From assembly GCA_018829945.1 (NCBI GenBank), contig JAHJTI010000015.1, forward strand, positions 1 to 36,822: 36,822 nt of DNA, given 5' to 3'. The stretch is from Pseudomonadota bacterium. Lineage in GTDB: Bacteria > Desulfobacterota > Desulfobulbia > Desulfobulbales > Desulfurivibrionaceae. Made by a program: the position numbers and the translations under genes. Below are positions 8,042 to 17,229 of the stretch, one piece after another; the stretch's first letter is position 1; the number at the start of each line of letters is the position of its first letter. Under the pieces are notes generated by a model. That model was not told where the DNA came from. It searched no databases and saw nothing but the letters and a program-made list of their open reading frames with translations.

Positions 8042-9996
8042 AAATAGGAGTCTTTGTCTGCCATTGCGGAAGCAATATCGAGGCTACCGTTGATACCGCT
8101 GCGGTGGCTGCCGCAGCCAGGGAATTCCCGGACGTGGTCTTTGCGACGGATACGATGTACACCTGCTCCGAACCTGGACAAGATGAAATAGTTGCTGCCA
8201 TCAAGGAGCATAATCTTGGCGGTGTTGTTGTCGCCTCATGTACGCCGCGGATGCACGAGCAGACCTTTCGCCGCACGGTGGAACGGGCGGGCCTGAACCG
8301 CTATCTCTTTGAAATGGCAAATATCCGGGAGCATGTTTCCTGGATCGGCAAGGACCGCGAGGCCAACACCAACAAATCAATCGACCTCGTTCGCATGGCA
8401 ACGGAAAAGCTGATGCGCAACCGGCCCCTTTTTTCCAAGAAATTTGATGTCAACAAAAGAGTTCTGGTCATCGGTGGCGGTGTTGCCGGGATCCAGGCGG
8501 CTCTTGACTGTGCAGACGGCGGGCTTGAAGTGGTCATGGTGGAAAAAACGGCTACCATCGGCGGCAAGATGGCCAAACTGGACAAAACCTTTCCCACCGT
8601 GGATTGTTCCAGCTGTATCCTCGGGCCGCGCATGGTTGATGTGGCCCAGCATCCCAATATCACCCTCTATGCCTATTCGGAAATTGAGGAAATAAACGGC
8701 TATGTCGGGAACTTTGAGATCACGGTCAAAAAGAAAGCAACCTATGTAAACTGGGATTCCTGCACCGGCTGCGGGATCTGCATGGAAAAATGTCCGAGCA
8801 AAAAAGCCACCGACTCCTTTAACGAAGGGATCGGCAAAACAACGGCCATTAACATCCCCTTTCCCCAGGCAATCCCCAAAAAAGCAAAGATCGACCCCGA
8901 ATTCTGCACAAAATTAACAAAAGATAAATGCGGAGTCTGTGCCAAGGTGTGCCCCTCAGGCTGCATTGATTATGAAATGCAGGACGAATTCGTCACCGAA
9001 AAGGTAGGGGCCATAGTCACGGCCACCGGATACGACCTCTTTGACTGGAGTGTTTACGGAGAATATGGCGGTGGACGATACCCCGACGTCATCACTGCCC
9101 TGCAGTATGAACGGATGCTGTCAGCCTCCGGCCCCACCGGCGGTCATATCAAGCGCCCCTCGGACGGCAAAGAGCCCAAAAACATCGTATTTATCCAATG
9201 CGTCGGCTCCCGCGACAAATCCGTCGGCCGCCCCTATTGCACCGGTTTTTGCTGCATGTACACTGCCAAACAGGCGATCTTGACCAAAGATCACCTGCCG
9301 GGATCCCAAAGCTACGTCTTTTATATGGATATCCGGGCAGTCGGCAAACTGTACGATGAGTTCACCCGCCGAGCCATGGAAGAATACGACACCAAATATA
9401 TCAGGGGCAGGGTCTCCATGATCTACCCCAAGAACGACAAGCTCCTGGTCCGCGGCGCTGACACACTCATGGGAGCACAGGTTGAAGTGGACGCCGACCT
9501 CGTTGTTCTGGCTGTCGGTGCGGAAGCTGCCGTTGGCGCAAGCGAATTGGCTGAAAAACTTCGTATTTCCTATGACTCCTACGGCTTTTATATGGAAGGC
9601 CATCCCAAACTTAAACCTGTTGAGACAAACACGGCCGGCGTCTATCTTGCCGGCGCCTGCCAGGGACCAAAGGATATCCCTTCATCAGTGGCACAGGGCA
9701 GTGCCGCTGCAGCCAAGGTGTTGGGACTGTTTTCCAAGGACCAGTTGGAAAGCGACCCGCAGGTTTCGCTTGTCGATATAAAACGCTGCATAGGATGCGG
9801 AAAATGCATCAAGACCTGTCCTTACGGCGCTATTAATGAAATGGAATTCCGGGGCCTGACCAAGGCAAACGTAATCGAAACAATATGTCAGGGCTGCGGT
9901 ATCTGCACGTCAACCTGCCCCCAGGGAGCTGTTCAACTCCAGCATTTCACTGACAATCAGATACTCTCGGAGGTGAATGCATTATGCCGGTTCTAG
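8038..9996 (+). CDS. hdrA: Heterodisulfide reductase subunit A-like (FAD + multiple [4Fe-4S])
   Basis: MKIGVFVCHCGSNI, VLVIGGGVAGIQAALD, TVDCSSCILGP, CTGCGICMEKCP, CGVCAKVCPSGC, CIGCGKCIKTCP, CQGCGICTSTCP. Confidence 0.95.
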   Translation: MKIGVFVCHCGSNIEATVDTAAVAAAAREFPDVVFATDTMYTCSEPGQDEIVAAIKEHNLGGVVVASCTPRMHEQTFRRTVERAGLNRYLFEMANIREHVSWIGKDREANTNKSIDLVRMATEKLMRNRPLFSKKFDVNKRVLVIGGGVAGIQAALDCADGGLEVVMVEKTATIGGKMAKLDKTFPTVDCSSCILGPRMVDVAQHPNITLYAYSEIEEINGYVGNFEITVKKKATYVNWDSCTGCGICMEKCPSKKATDSFNEGIGKTTAINIPFPQAIPKKAKIDPEFCTKLTKDKCGVCAKVCPSGCIDYEMQDEFVTEKVGAIVTATGYDLFDWSVYGEYGGGRYPDVITALQYERMLSASGPTGGHIKRPSDGKEPKNIVFIQCVGSRDKSVGRPYCTGFCCMYTAKQAILTKDHLPGSQSYVFYMDIRAVGKLYDEFTRRAMEEYDTKYIRGRVSMIYPKNDKLLVRGADTLMGAQVEVDADLVVLAVGAEAAVGASELAEKLRISYDSYGFYMEGHPKLKPVETNTAGVYLAGACQGPKDIPSSVAQGSAAAAKVLGLFSKDQLESDPQVSLVDIKRCIGCGKCIKTCPYGAINEMEFRGLTKANVIETICQGCGICTSTCPQGAVQLQHFTDNQILSEVNALCRF

Positions 9997-10448
9997 AAGG
10001 GAAGGAACTTCGTATCGTCGGTTTTCTTTGTAACTGGTGTTCTTACGGCGGGGCCGACACTGCCGGAGTTGGGCGCTTCAGCCAACCAACGGACCTGCGC
10101 ATTATCAGAGTTCCCTGTTCCGGCAGAATTGACCCCTTGTTCATCGTCAAAGCCTTGATGAACGGGGCGGACGGCGTCCTGGTCTCGGGTTGTCACCCCA
10201 GGGATTGCCATTATTCAGAAGGCAATTTTTATGCCCGGAGAAGGCTGGAAATAATGCAAAGATTCCTGCCTGTTCTCGGCTATGAACCGGAAAGGTTTGC
10301 CTATACCTGGGTTTCCGCCTCGGAAGGCCAACGCTGGCAGGAGGTGGTGAAATCCTTCACCGATCAGATTCACAAGCTTGGTCCAGCGCCTAAAATATTA
10401 GGGCCGCAAGCCTCGGACACCCTCAGCCTTATGGCAGCAGCTCTGTAA
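9984..10448 (+). CDS. flxD: MvhD/FlxD-like [2Fe-2S] electron-transfer subunit
   Basis: IVGFLCNWCSYGGAD, VPCSGRIDPLFIVKAL, GVLVSGCHPRDCHYSEGN. Confidence 0.92.
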   Translation: MPVLEGKELRIVGFLCNWCSYGGADTAGVGRFSQPTDLRIIRVPCSGRIDPLFIVKALMNGADGVLVSGCHPRDCHYSEGNFYARRRLEIMQRFLPVLGYEPERFAYTWVSASEGQRWQEVVKSFTDQIHKLGPAPKILGPQASDTLSLMAAAL

Positions 10449-10485
10449 TAGCACCCTCAGATCTGAGCCGGACAAAGGAGAACAG

Positions 10486-11445
10486 GTGAAATTTCAAGAA
10501 GAGCTCAAAAACAGTATCAGAAAGGTTCTACCGGAACTGGATATGGTAATCGGCTGGGGCAAAAGCTTTGACCCCCTGCATGCCACGCCGCATTTCATCC
10601 GCAGGCAAGAAGATATAGACGAGCTGGTGATAAGCCCCTTAAGCGTTCATAATCTGGCAACGTACCTTCCCGGCCTGCGAGGCAAAAAGGTAGGGATCGT
10701 GGTCAAAGGCTGTGATAGCCGCTCGGTGATTGAACTGCTCCAGGAAAACCTCATCGACAGGAAAAATGTCACCATCTTCGGTTTTCCCTGCACAGGTGTG
10801 GTGGATCAGACAAAAATCAAAAAGGCCATGGGCCATACAGGGAATATCGAATCCTGCGATATGTCTGACACGGCAATTGTCATCAAGTCGAAAGACAAAA
10901 CACGTTCATTGCCGCTTTCAGAAATGCTGGCCGACAAATGCCATTCCTGTCGGTACCCTGATGCGATTATCAGTGATCATTTTGTCGGCGACAGGATAGC
11001 TGACCCTGCTCCGGCTGCGGCCGATTATCAGGCACTTGCGGCCTTTGAAAAACTTTCGGTCTCCGAAAGATTCGGCTACTGGCTCAAGGAGCTTGACCGA
11101 TGCACCCGCTGCTATGCCTGCCGGAACGCCTGTCCCTTATGCGTCTGCCGGGATCATTGTGCGGCTGAAAGCCGTGATCCGCACTGGTTGTCCCAAGAAA
11201 ACAATGTCCGTGACAAATTGATGTTTCAGGTTATTCACGCCTATCATCTGGCCGGACGCTGCACCGAATGCGGCGAATGTCAGCGTGCCTGTCCCGTGGA
11301 CATTCCTGTACTTTTGTTTAAGCAGAAAATGAACAAGGAAATCAGGGACATTTTTCACTATGAGGCGGGAGTCGACCCTGAAGCCACTCCGCCCCTGCTC
11401 TCCTTCAAGATGAAAGAAGAGAATATCACAGAAAAGGTGTGGTAA
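10486..11445 (+). CDS. flxC: Flx iron-sulfur subunit (FlxC-like; F420-hydrogenase beta-like with 4Fe-4S)
   Basis: CTRCYACRNACPLCVCRDHC and CTECGECQRACPVDIP ferredoxin motifs; position in hdr-flx operon. Confidence 0.82.
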   Translation: MKFQEELKNSIRKVLPELDMVIGWGKSFDPLHATPHFIRRQEDIDELVISPLSVHNLATYLPGLRGKKVGIVVKGCDSRSVIELLQENLIDRKNVTIFGFPCTGVVDQTKIKKAMGHTGNIESCDMSDTAIVIKSKDKTRSLPLSEMLADKCHSCRYPDAIISDHFVGDRIADPAPAAADYQALAAFEKLSVSERFGYWLKELDRCTRCYACRNACPLCVCRDHCAAESRDPHWLSQENNVRDKLMFQVIHAYHLAGRCTECGECQRACPVDIPVLLFKQKMNKEIRDIFHYEAGVDPEATPPLLSFKMKEENITEKVW

Positions 11446-12506
11446 TGGATTCTATTAAATATCTAAAATCAACCGATCTGAAGCACTGGCTTGAAGAATT
11501 GGCGCGGGAAAACAGTGTATTCGCCCCACGGGCTGAAGGCGACTCCGTGATTTTCGCCCCCTTTGAGCCAAAACAGGAAATGTCCATAAAACACGCACCA
11601 ACCGTGCCGCCCAAAAAAACGGTGTTCCCCCAGAGTGAAAAGCTTGTTGATTTCACCTACAGCAAAGATCCGGAAAACTTGGGCAGGGTTATGATTGAAG
11701 GCAAGGAAATCCTGCCGGAAGGGACAGCGGTCGTCTTTGGCGGCCGCCCCTGTGACGTCCGCGGCTTCACCATGTTCGACCGGGTCTATCTGGCGGAAAA
11801 AACCGCCGATATCTACTACAAGACCCGCCGTGACAACACCTCGTTTATCACCCTGGCCTGCGAAAAACCGGAAAATACCTGCTTTTGTCATTGGGTGGGC
11901 AGCAGCCCGTCCGACACAACCGGTTCCGATGTCATGGCCACCCCGATTGAAGGCGGTTATGTACTTGAAGCGTTCACCGAAAGAGGCCAAGATCTCCTGA
12001 CCTCTCGCCTTCTTGAGAATGGCGACAGATGGATATTGGAAGCCCAGGAAGTCCATACAATCGCGGCCGGCTCCTTGACCGAGGCCCCGAATCTGTCCCA
12101 GGCCCCGCAGAAACTCCTGGACGTCTTTGACAACATGGATTTCTGGGAAAACGCCGCAGCCAAGTGCCTCAGCTGCGGCGCCTGCACCTATCTCTGTCCC
12201 TCATGCTACTGTTTCAACATCACCGACGAAACAGCAGGCATGCAAGGCACCCGTTTCAGGTCCTGGGACAACTGCATGTCTGCCCAGTTCACCATGGAGG
12301 CAAGCGGCCATAATCCCCGGCCCACCAAGGCCCACAGGCTGAAAAACCGGATAGGCCACAAGTTCAGCTACTATCCGACCATCCATAACCGGATTATCTC
12401 CTGCTGCGGTTGCGGCAGATGCATCAAGAGCTGTCCCGTGAGCCTCGACATTCGTGAAATCGTTCTGGAGGCCATAAATTACGAACCGGCCGCTGGCGAG
12501 GAATAA
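11445..12506 (+). CDS. flxB: Flx iron-sulfur subunit (FlxB-like; AsrA/hydrogenase beta-type 4Fe-4S dicluster protein)
   Basis: CLSCGACTYLCPSCYCFNI and CCGCGRCIKSCPVSLDIREI; CDVRGF motif; operon position. Confidence 0.82.
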   Translation: MDSIKYLKSTDLKHWLEELARENSVFAPRAEGDSVIFAPFEPKQEMSIKHAPTVPPKKTVFPQSEKLVDFTYSKDPENLGRVMIEGKEILPEGTAVVFGGRPCDVRGFTMFDRVYLAEKTADIYYKTRRDNTSFITLACEKPENTCFCHWVGSSPSDTTGSDVMATPIEGGYVLEAFTERGQDLLTSRLLENGDRWILEAQEVHTIAAGSLTEAPNLSQAPQKLLDVFDNMDFWENAAAKCLSCGACTYLCPSCYCFNITDETAGMQGTRFRSWDNCMSAQFTMEASGHNPRPTKAHRLKNRIGHKFSYYPTIHNRIISCCGCGRCIKSCPVSLDIREIVLEAINYEPAAGEE

Positions 12507-12510
12507 ACAA

Positions 12511-13344
12511 ATGAGCGCAAAGAATCACTATCTTCCGGAAATGGCGACAATCAATGAAGTTATCCAGGAAACACATAACATCATGACCTTCCGGGTGATC
12601 TTTAACGACCCGCAGGTCATGGAAAATTTCACCTTCGAACCGGGCCAGGTCGGGCAGCTCTCCTCCTTTGGCACCGGCGAGGCAACCTTTGTCATTAATT
12701 CTCCTCCCACCCGCAAAGACTATTTGCAGTTCAGCGTCATGCGCACCGGTGAGGTCACGAGCAAACTCCATGTCCTCAAAGCAGGCGATCAGATAGGCGT
12801 CCGCGCTCCCCTTGGCAACTCTTTCCCTTATGAAGACATGAAGGGCAAGGACATTGTCTTCATCGGCGGGGGTATCGGCATGGCGCCCCTGCGCCCCCTG
12901 ATGCTGTACATGCTGGACAACAGAAACGATTATGGCAAGATCACCCTGCTCTACGGAGCACGATCTCCGGTTGACATGGCCTTCAATTATGAATTACCAT
13001 CTTGGCTGGAACGTGATGATCTTGAAACACACCTGACCATTGATGCCGAATATGAAGGCTGGCAGCACACCGTGGGCCTTATCCCCAACGTTTTACTCGA
13101 CATTGCACCAAACCCAGAGAATTCAGTGGCCGTTACCTGCGGTCCGCCGATCATGATAAAATTCACCCTGCAGGCCCTTGAAAAACTGGGGTTTAAGGAT
13201 GAGCAGATTGTCACCACCCTGGAAAAAAGAATGAAGTGCGGGGTGGGAATCTGCGGGCGCTGCAATATAGGCTCGAGCTATGTGTGCATGGACGGACCGG
13301 TTTTTACAGCCGCCCAACTCAAGGAACTGCCCAATGAGTTGTAA
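12511..13344 (+). CDS. flxA: FAD/NAD(P)-binding oxidoreductase subunit (FlxA-like, AsrB/hydrogenase gamma type)
   Basis: FNR fold FEPGQVGQLSSFG, FIGGGIGMAPLRPLML, LLYGARSP, C-terminal CGVGICGRCNIGSSYVCMDGPVF [2Fe-2S]. Confidence 0.88.
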   Translation: MSAKNHYLPEMATINEVIQETHNIMTFRVIFNDPQVMENFTFEPGQVGQLSSFGTGEATFVINSPPTRKDYLQFSVMRTGEVTSKLHVLKAGDQIGVRAPLGNSFPYEDMKGKDIVFIGGGIGMAPLRPLMLYMLDNRNDYGKITLLYGARSPVDMAFNYELPSWLERDDLETHLTIDAEYEGWQHTVGLIPNVLLDIAPNPENSVAVTCGPPIMIKFTLQALEKLGFKDEQIVTTLEKRMKCGVGICGRCNIGSSYVCMDGPVFTAAQLKELPNEL

Positions 13345-13492
13345 TGCTCTATTATTGCGGAAATGTGAAGGCGAAACCTTGAAACAAAAACAATAACATA
13401 ATGCCGGACGGTCTTTCCGGTGAGTTGGAGATACTGCTCAATACAAGATTCTTGCGCATCCTCTTTTTTTCAACCCTAAATGGAGCACGATC

Positions 13493-15220
13493 ATGGCTAA
13501 TAAAATTTTCCGGGTCAATATGACAGATCTTTCCACCTCCATCGAAGATGTCCCCGCTGCCTGGGGTGGTCACGGCGGCCGCGGACTCACCTCAACAATC
13601 GTTGCGGCTGAAGTCCCTCCCACCTGTCATCCCCTGGGGGTAAACAACAAGCTTGTTTTTGCCCCGGGCCTGCTTTCCGGTACTCCAGCGGCAAATTCCG
13701 GCCGCCTTTCCTGCGGAGCCAAAAGCCCTTTAACCGGCACCATCAAAGAATCGAATTCCGGCGGCTCATCCGCACAGTTACTGGCAAAATGCGGCTGCAA
13801 AGCGCTCATCATTGAAGGCCAACCCAAAGATGATGCCTGGTACAGTCTGGCAGTCACCCCCGACGGTGTGACCATAAACAGGGAAAAAGAAGTTGTCGGC
13901 AAAGGGAATTTCGAAACAACTAAAATTCTTGGCAAACGTCTCGGCACAAAGCAGGGAATTATCATCATCGGCACTGCCGGTGAAATGAGAATGAGATCCG
14001 CCAATATTTCGGTAAAAGACCCCGATGGCAATCTGCGTTCCGGCGGACGCGGCGGTCTCGGCGCCGTTATGGGATCAAAACGGGTAAAATTCATCAGTAT
14101 TGACCCCAAAGACGGCAAGGTTGAAATTGCCGATATGGAAAAATTCAAGGAGGCAAACAAAAAATTTGCCAAATCCTTGATCGACAACCCCATCAGCCAG
14201 GCCCTTGCCACCTACGGCACCAATGTTCTTGTCAATATTATCAATGAGGCCGGAGGCCTGCCGACCAGAAACTTCACCTCCGGTCAATTTGCAGGACACG
14301 AGCAAATTTCCGGCGAAACAATGCACGATCTTATTCAAGAACGTGGCGGCAAAGTAAAACATAATTGCCACCCGGGATGTGTCATCCAATGTTCCCAAAT
14401 ATATAACGATGTAAACAAGAAATACAAAACTTCCGGTTTTGAATATGAATCGATCTGGGCCCTGGGTGCGGATTGTGCCATTGACAACTTGGACATCATT
14501 GCCGAAGCGGACAGTCTCCTTGATGATATCGGCATCGATTCCATTGAAACCGCCGTTGCCATTGGCGTTGCCATGGAAGCAGGCGTCCTTGAGTTTGGTG
14601 ATGGTAAAGGTTTGCTGCGTATTCTGAAAGAAGATGTTGCCAAGGGAACCGCGCTTGGACGTATAATCGGCGGCGGCGCCGGTGATGTCGGTCGTGCCTT
14701 CGGCGTTACCCGTGTGCCGGTGGTTAAAAATCAGGCGATTCCCGCCTATGATCCACGCGCCATAAAAGGTATCGGCATCACGTACGCCACCTCCACCCAA
14801 GGGGCTGACCACACAATGGGTTATACCATTGCCACCAATGTTCTAGGTGTCGGCGGCTCCCTTGATCCGCTTTCCAAAGAAGGCCAGGTGGAACTTTCCC
14901 GCAACCTGCAGATTGCAACGGCCGCCATCGATTCCACAGGCATGTGTCTCTTTATCGCTTTTGCAGCTCTTGACGATGCAACCTGCCTCCCGGCGCTTAT
15001 CGATCTCATCAATGCCCGCTTCGGCCTCGCATTAACCGGAGACGATGTGACAAATCTTGGCAAATCTATTCTAAAAACAGAGCACGCCTTTAACCTGGCT
15101 GCCGGATTTACCAACCAGGATGACAGGCTGCCTGAATTCTTCAGCATGGAGCCTCTCCCGCCCCATAACGTGGTCTGGGATTTCAGCGGGGAAGAGATCG
15201 ATACCTTCTGGGATTTTTAA
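13493..15220 (+). CDS. aor: Aldehyde:ferredoxin oxidoreductase-type tungstoenzyme
   Basis: AOR N-domain pattern (GGHGGRGLTS, SGRLSCGAKSPLTGTIKESNSGG), GRGGLGAVMGSKRVK, cluster motif CHPGCVIQCS, late Cys in DSTGMCLF. Confidence 0.93.
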   Translation: MANKIFRVNMTDLSTSIEDVPAAWGGHGGRGLTSTIVAAEVPPTCHPLGVNNKLVFAPGLLSGTPAANSGRLSCGAKSPLTGTIKESNSGGSSAQLLAKCGCKALIIEGQPKDDAWYSLAVTPDGVTINREKEVVGKGNFETTKILGKRLGTKQGIIIIGTAGEMRMRSANISVKDPDGNLRSGGRGGLGAVMGSKRVKFISIDPKDGKVEIADMEKFKEANKKFAKSLIDNPISQALATYGTNVLVNIINEAGGLPTRNFTSGQFAGHEQISGETMHDLIQERGGKVKHNCHPGCVIQCSQIYNDVNKKYKTSGFEYESIWALGADCAIDNLDIIAEADSLLDDIGIDSIETAVAIGVAMEAGVLEFGDGKGLLRILKEDVAKGTALGRIIGGGAGDVGRAFGVTRVPVVKNQAIPAYDPRAIKGIGITYATSTQGADHTMGYTIATNVLGVGGSLDPLSKEGQVELSRNLQIATAAIDSTGMCLFIAFAALDDATCLPALIDLINARFGLALTGDDVTNLGKSILKTEHAFNLAAGFTNQDDRLPEFFSMEPLPPHNVVWDFSGEEIDTFWDF

Positions 15221-15236
15221 CCGGATTTCCATAATT

Positions 15237-15315
15237 GTGCGCCCTGTTCCCTGTCTATTTCCATTCTCCCTCTATTCTCCTTCAAAGAATAGGCAGAGAA
15301 CAGGTGCACTTTTTT
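15237..15315 (+). terminator. Long imperfect hairpin followed by T6 downstream of aor
   Basis: GTGCGCCCTGTTCCCTGTCTATT (15237-) pairs imperfectly with AATAGGCAGAGAACAGGTGCAC (-15309), then TTTTTT (15310-15315). Confidence 0.75.
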
Positions 15316-15353
15316 AAGTTGTGCGATTTCACAATCTATTCAATACTCTCATT

Positions 15354-15971
15354 ATGATTAGCAGACCTTCTCACATTCCCCGGCTGGAGTTCATTGTTCC
15401 GGCTGCGGCCACCAAAAAATATACGACTCTTTTGCAGTCCGGCATTTGGGAGGAAATAAGCGCTTCAACCACTGTTGGCGAATTTCTTGCCTGCTTGCCC
15501 GGTTTTACTCCGCAATATATACGTGAACACATTGAAACGATTTTCTTAAACGGCCTGCCTGTTGATGATCTTGAAACAACTATTAACGGTCCATCTCCGG
15601 TTCTTGCCATTTCCGCCGCCATGCCGGGACTTGCCGGAGCGATTTTTCGAAAAAACAGTTTCCATGCAGCCTTGCGAACCGCACCCTCTCTCTCTTCGCC
15701 GGCCAGGATGCCGAGTGGAGAAAAAATTATGATACGGCTGAAATTTTTCAATACCATTGCCTGCGAAAAAGGAACAGCTATCCTGAATAATGGCTGTTTA
15801 TTATCAAGTGACAGCGTGTTAAAATTCATAACCTACCGTCGACAACTGTTTTCTGATTTACTGTCCCTGCGTTGTGACAATAAACCCGTAGGTCTCGATG
15901 ACCTGGAAAGTCTTCTTCATCCCTCAAAAACCGTTTTCCTAAGGATTCAAGAAGAGAATGCCTGCATCTGA
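15354..15971 (+). CDS. Uncharacterised protein in AOR/cofactor cluster (possible beta-grasp-like N-terminal region)
   Basis: ORF between aor and moeA, overlaps moeA start; ETIFLNGLPVDDLETTI...LAISAAMPGLAGAIFRK resembles a recurrent but unnamed motif; no confident family. Confidence 0.75.
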   Translation: MISRPSHIPRLEFIVPAAATKKYTTLLQSGIWEEISASTTVGEFLACLPGFTPQYIREHIETIFLNGLPVDDLETTINGPSPVLAISAAMPGLAGAIFRKNSFHAALRTAPSLSSPARMPSGEKIMIRLKFFNTIACEKGTAILNNGCLLSSDSVLKFITYRRQLFSDLLSLRCDNKPVGLDDLESLLHPSKTVFLRIQEENACI

Positions 15972-17229
15972 CACAACAAAAGACATGCTGGGAAGACAGC
16001 GGTTGACCCCGGTGCATGAGGCTCTATCTCTTCTCACCTCCAGCCTGCAAAATATCCAGCGGACGTCGGAACGTATTTGCCTGACTGAAGCACTCGATCG
16101 TATTACTGCCCAAGACATTCTTTCGCCGGAAGATCTCCCGGCACAGGCACGCTCGACCATGGACGGCTTTGCGGTAAGGGCTGCAGATACCTTTGGCGCC
16201 AGCCAGTCTTCACCGTGCTATCTTCAGATAAGCGGTGAAGTGCTCATGGGCGAAAACCCGCCGGGCAAAATAGAACAGGGCCATTGCTTCCGCATCTCCA
16301 CCGGCGGCCTCTTGCCCACGGGCAGCGATGGTGTGGTCATGCTTGAGCACACCATTCCGGTGGACAGCAAGATGATCGAACTGGTTAAAAGTGTTGGCGC
16401 CGGAACAAACCTGATTAACAGGGGGGAGGATATCAGCACAGGGAGTGTCGCCCTGGGCGCCGGGCATCGAATACGCCCCCAGGACCTCGGGTTGCTTGCC
16501 GGGTTGGGGATCGGTGCGCTCGAGGTATACTGCCGGGTGAAAGTGGGCATCCTTTCCACCGGCGATGAAATCGTCCACTGGTCCGAAAATCCCCCTGCCG
16601 GCAAAATCCGGGACATCAATGCGATCACCCTGACAGGTCTTGCCAGGCGGGCGGGCGCCATAGTCACCGATTATGGCATCGTTTCAGACCGTGAGGAAGA
16701 TTTTTTCCCAACAATGCTCAAAGCGATTAAGGAAAACGATCTTGTCCTCTTTTCAGGCGGCAGCTCTGTGGGAATGCGAGATCTTGGGGAAAAAATCATC
16801 GGACGGCTCGGCAACCCTGGGATTCTTGTCCACGGCGTCACCTTGAAACCGGGCAAACCGATCATCATAGGACTTCACAACGGCATTCCTCTCTTTGGTC
16901 TGCCGGGGCATCCTGTTTCAGCCATGGTCTGTTTTGAGCTCTTTGTCGAGCCGGCAATAGAACTCCTGTCCGGGCATAAAAAAAACCAGACACTTCCGCA
17001 ACCGACCATCCAAGCCGTGCTCGAAAGAAATATCAACTCCGCTGCCGGCCGCCTCGACCTGATTCGCGTCCGTCTGCAAGAGATAAACGGGGTTCTGATG
17101 GCCCAGCCGGTACTGGGCAAGTCAGGCTCGATTTCAACCCTGTCCAGGGCCCATGGCTATTTTTTCATCGATGAAAGTTCACAGGGCCTGGAAAAAAATT
17201 CCGAAGTAAGGGTGCACTTATTACAATGA
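15958..17229 (+). CDS. moeA: Molybdopterin/tungstopterin molybdenumtransferase MoeA
   Basis: STMDGFAVRAAD, VGILSTGDEIV, FSGGSSVGMRD, VTLKPGKPIIIG, FGLPGHPVSAMVCFELFV. Confidence 0.95.
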   Translation: MPASDTTKDMLGRQRLTPVHEALSLLTSSLQNIQRTSERICLTEALDRITAQDILSPEDLPAQARSTMDGFAVRAADTFGASQSSPCYLQISGEVLMGENPPGKIEQGHCFRISTGGLLPTGSDGVVMLEHTIPVDSKMIELVKSVGAGTNLINRGEDISTGSVALGAGHRIRPQDLGLLAGLGIGALEVYCRVKVGILSTGDEIVHWSENPPAGKIRDINAITLTGLARRAGAIVTDYGIVSDREEDFFPTMLKAIKENDLVLFSGGSSVGMRDLGEKIIGRLGNPGILVHGVTLKPGKPIIIGLHNGIPLFGLPGHPVSAMVCFELFVEPAIELLSGHKKNQTLPQPTIQAVLERNINSAAGRLDLIRVRLQEINGVLMAQPVLGKSGSISTLSRAHGYFFIDESSQGLEKNSEVRVHLLQ

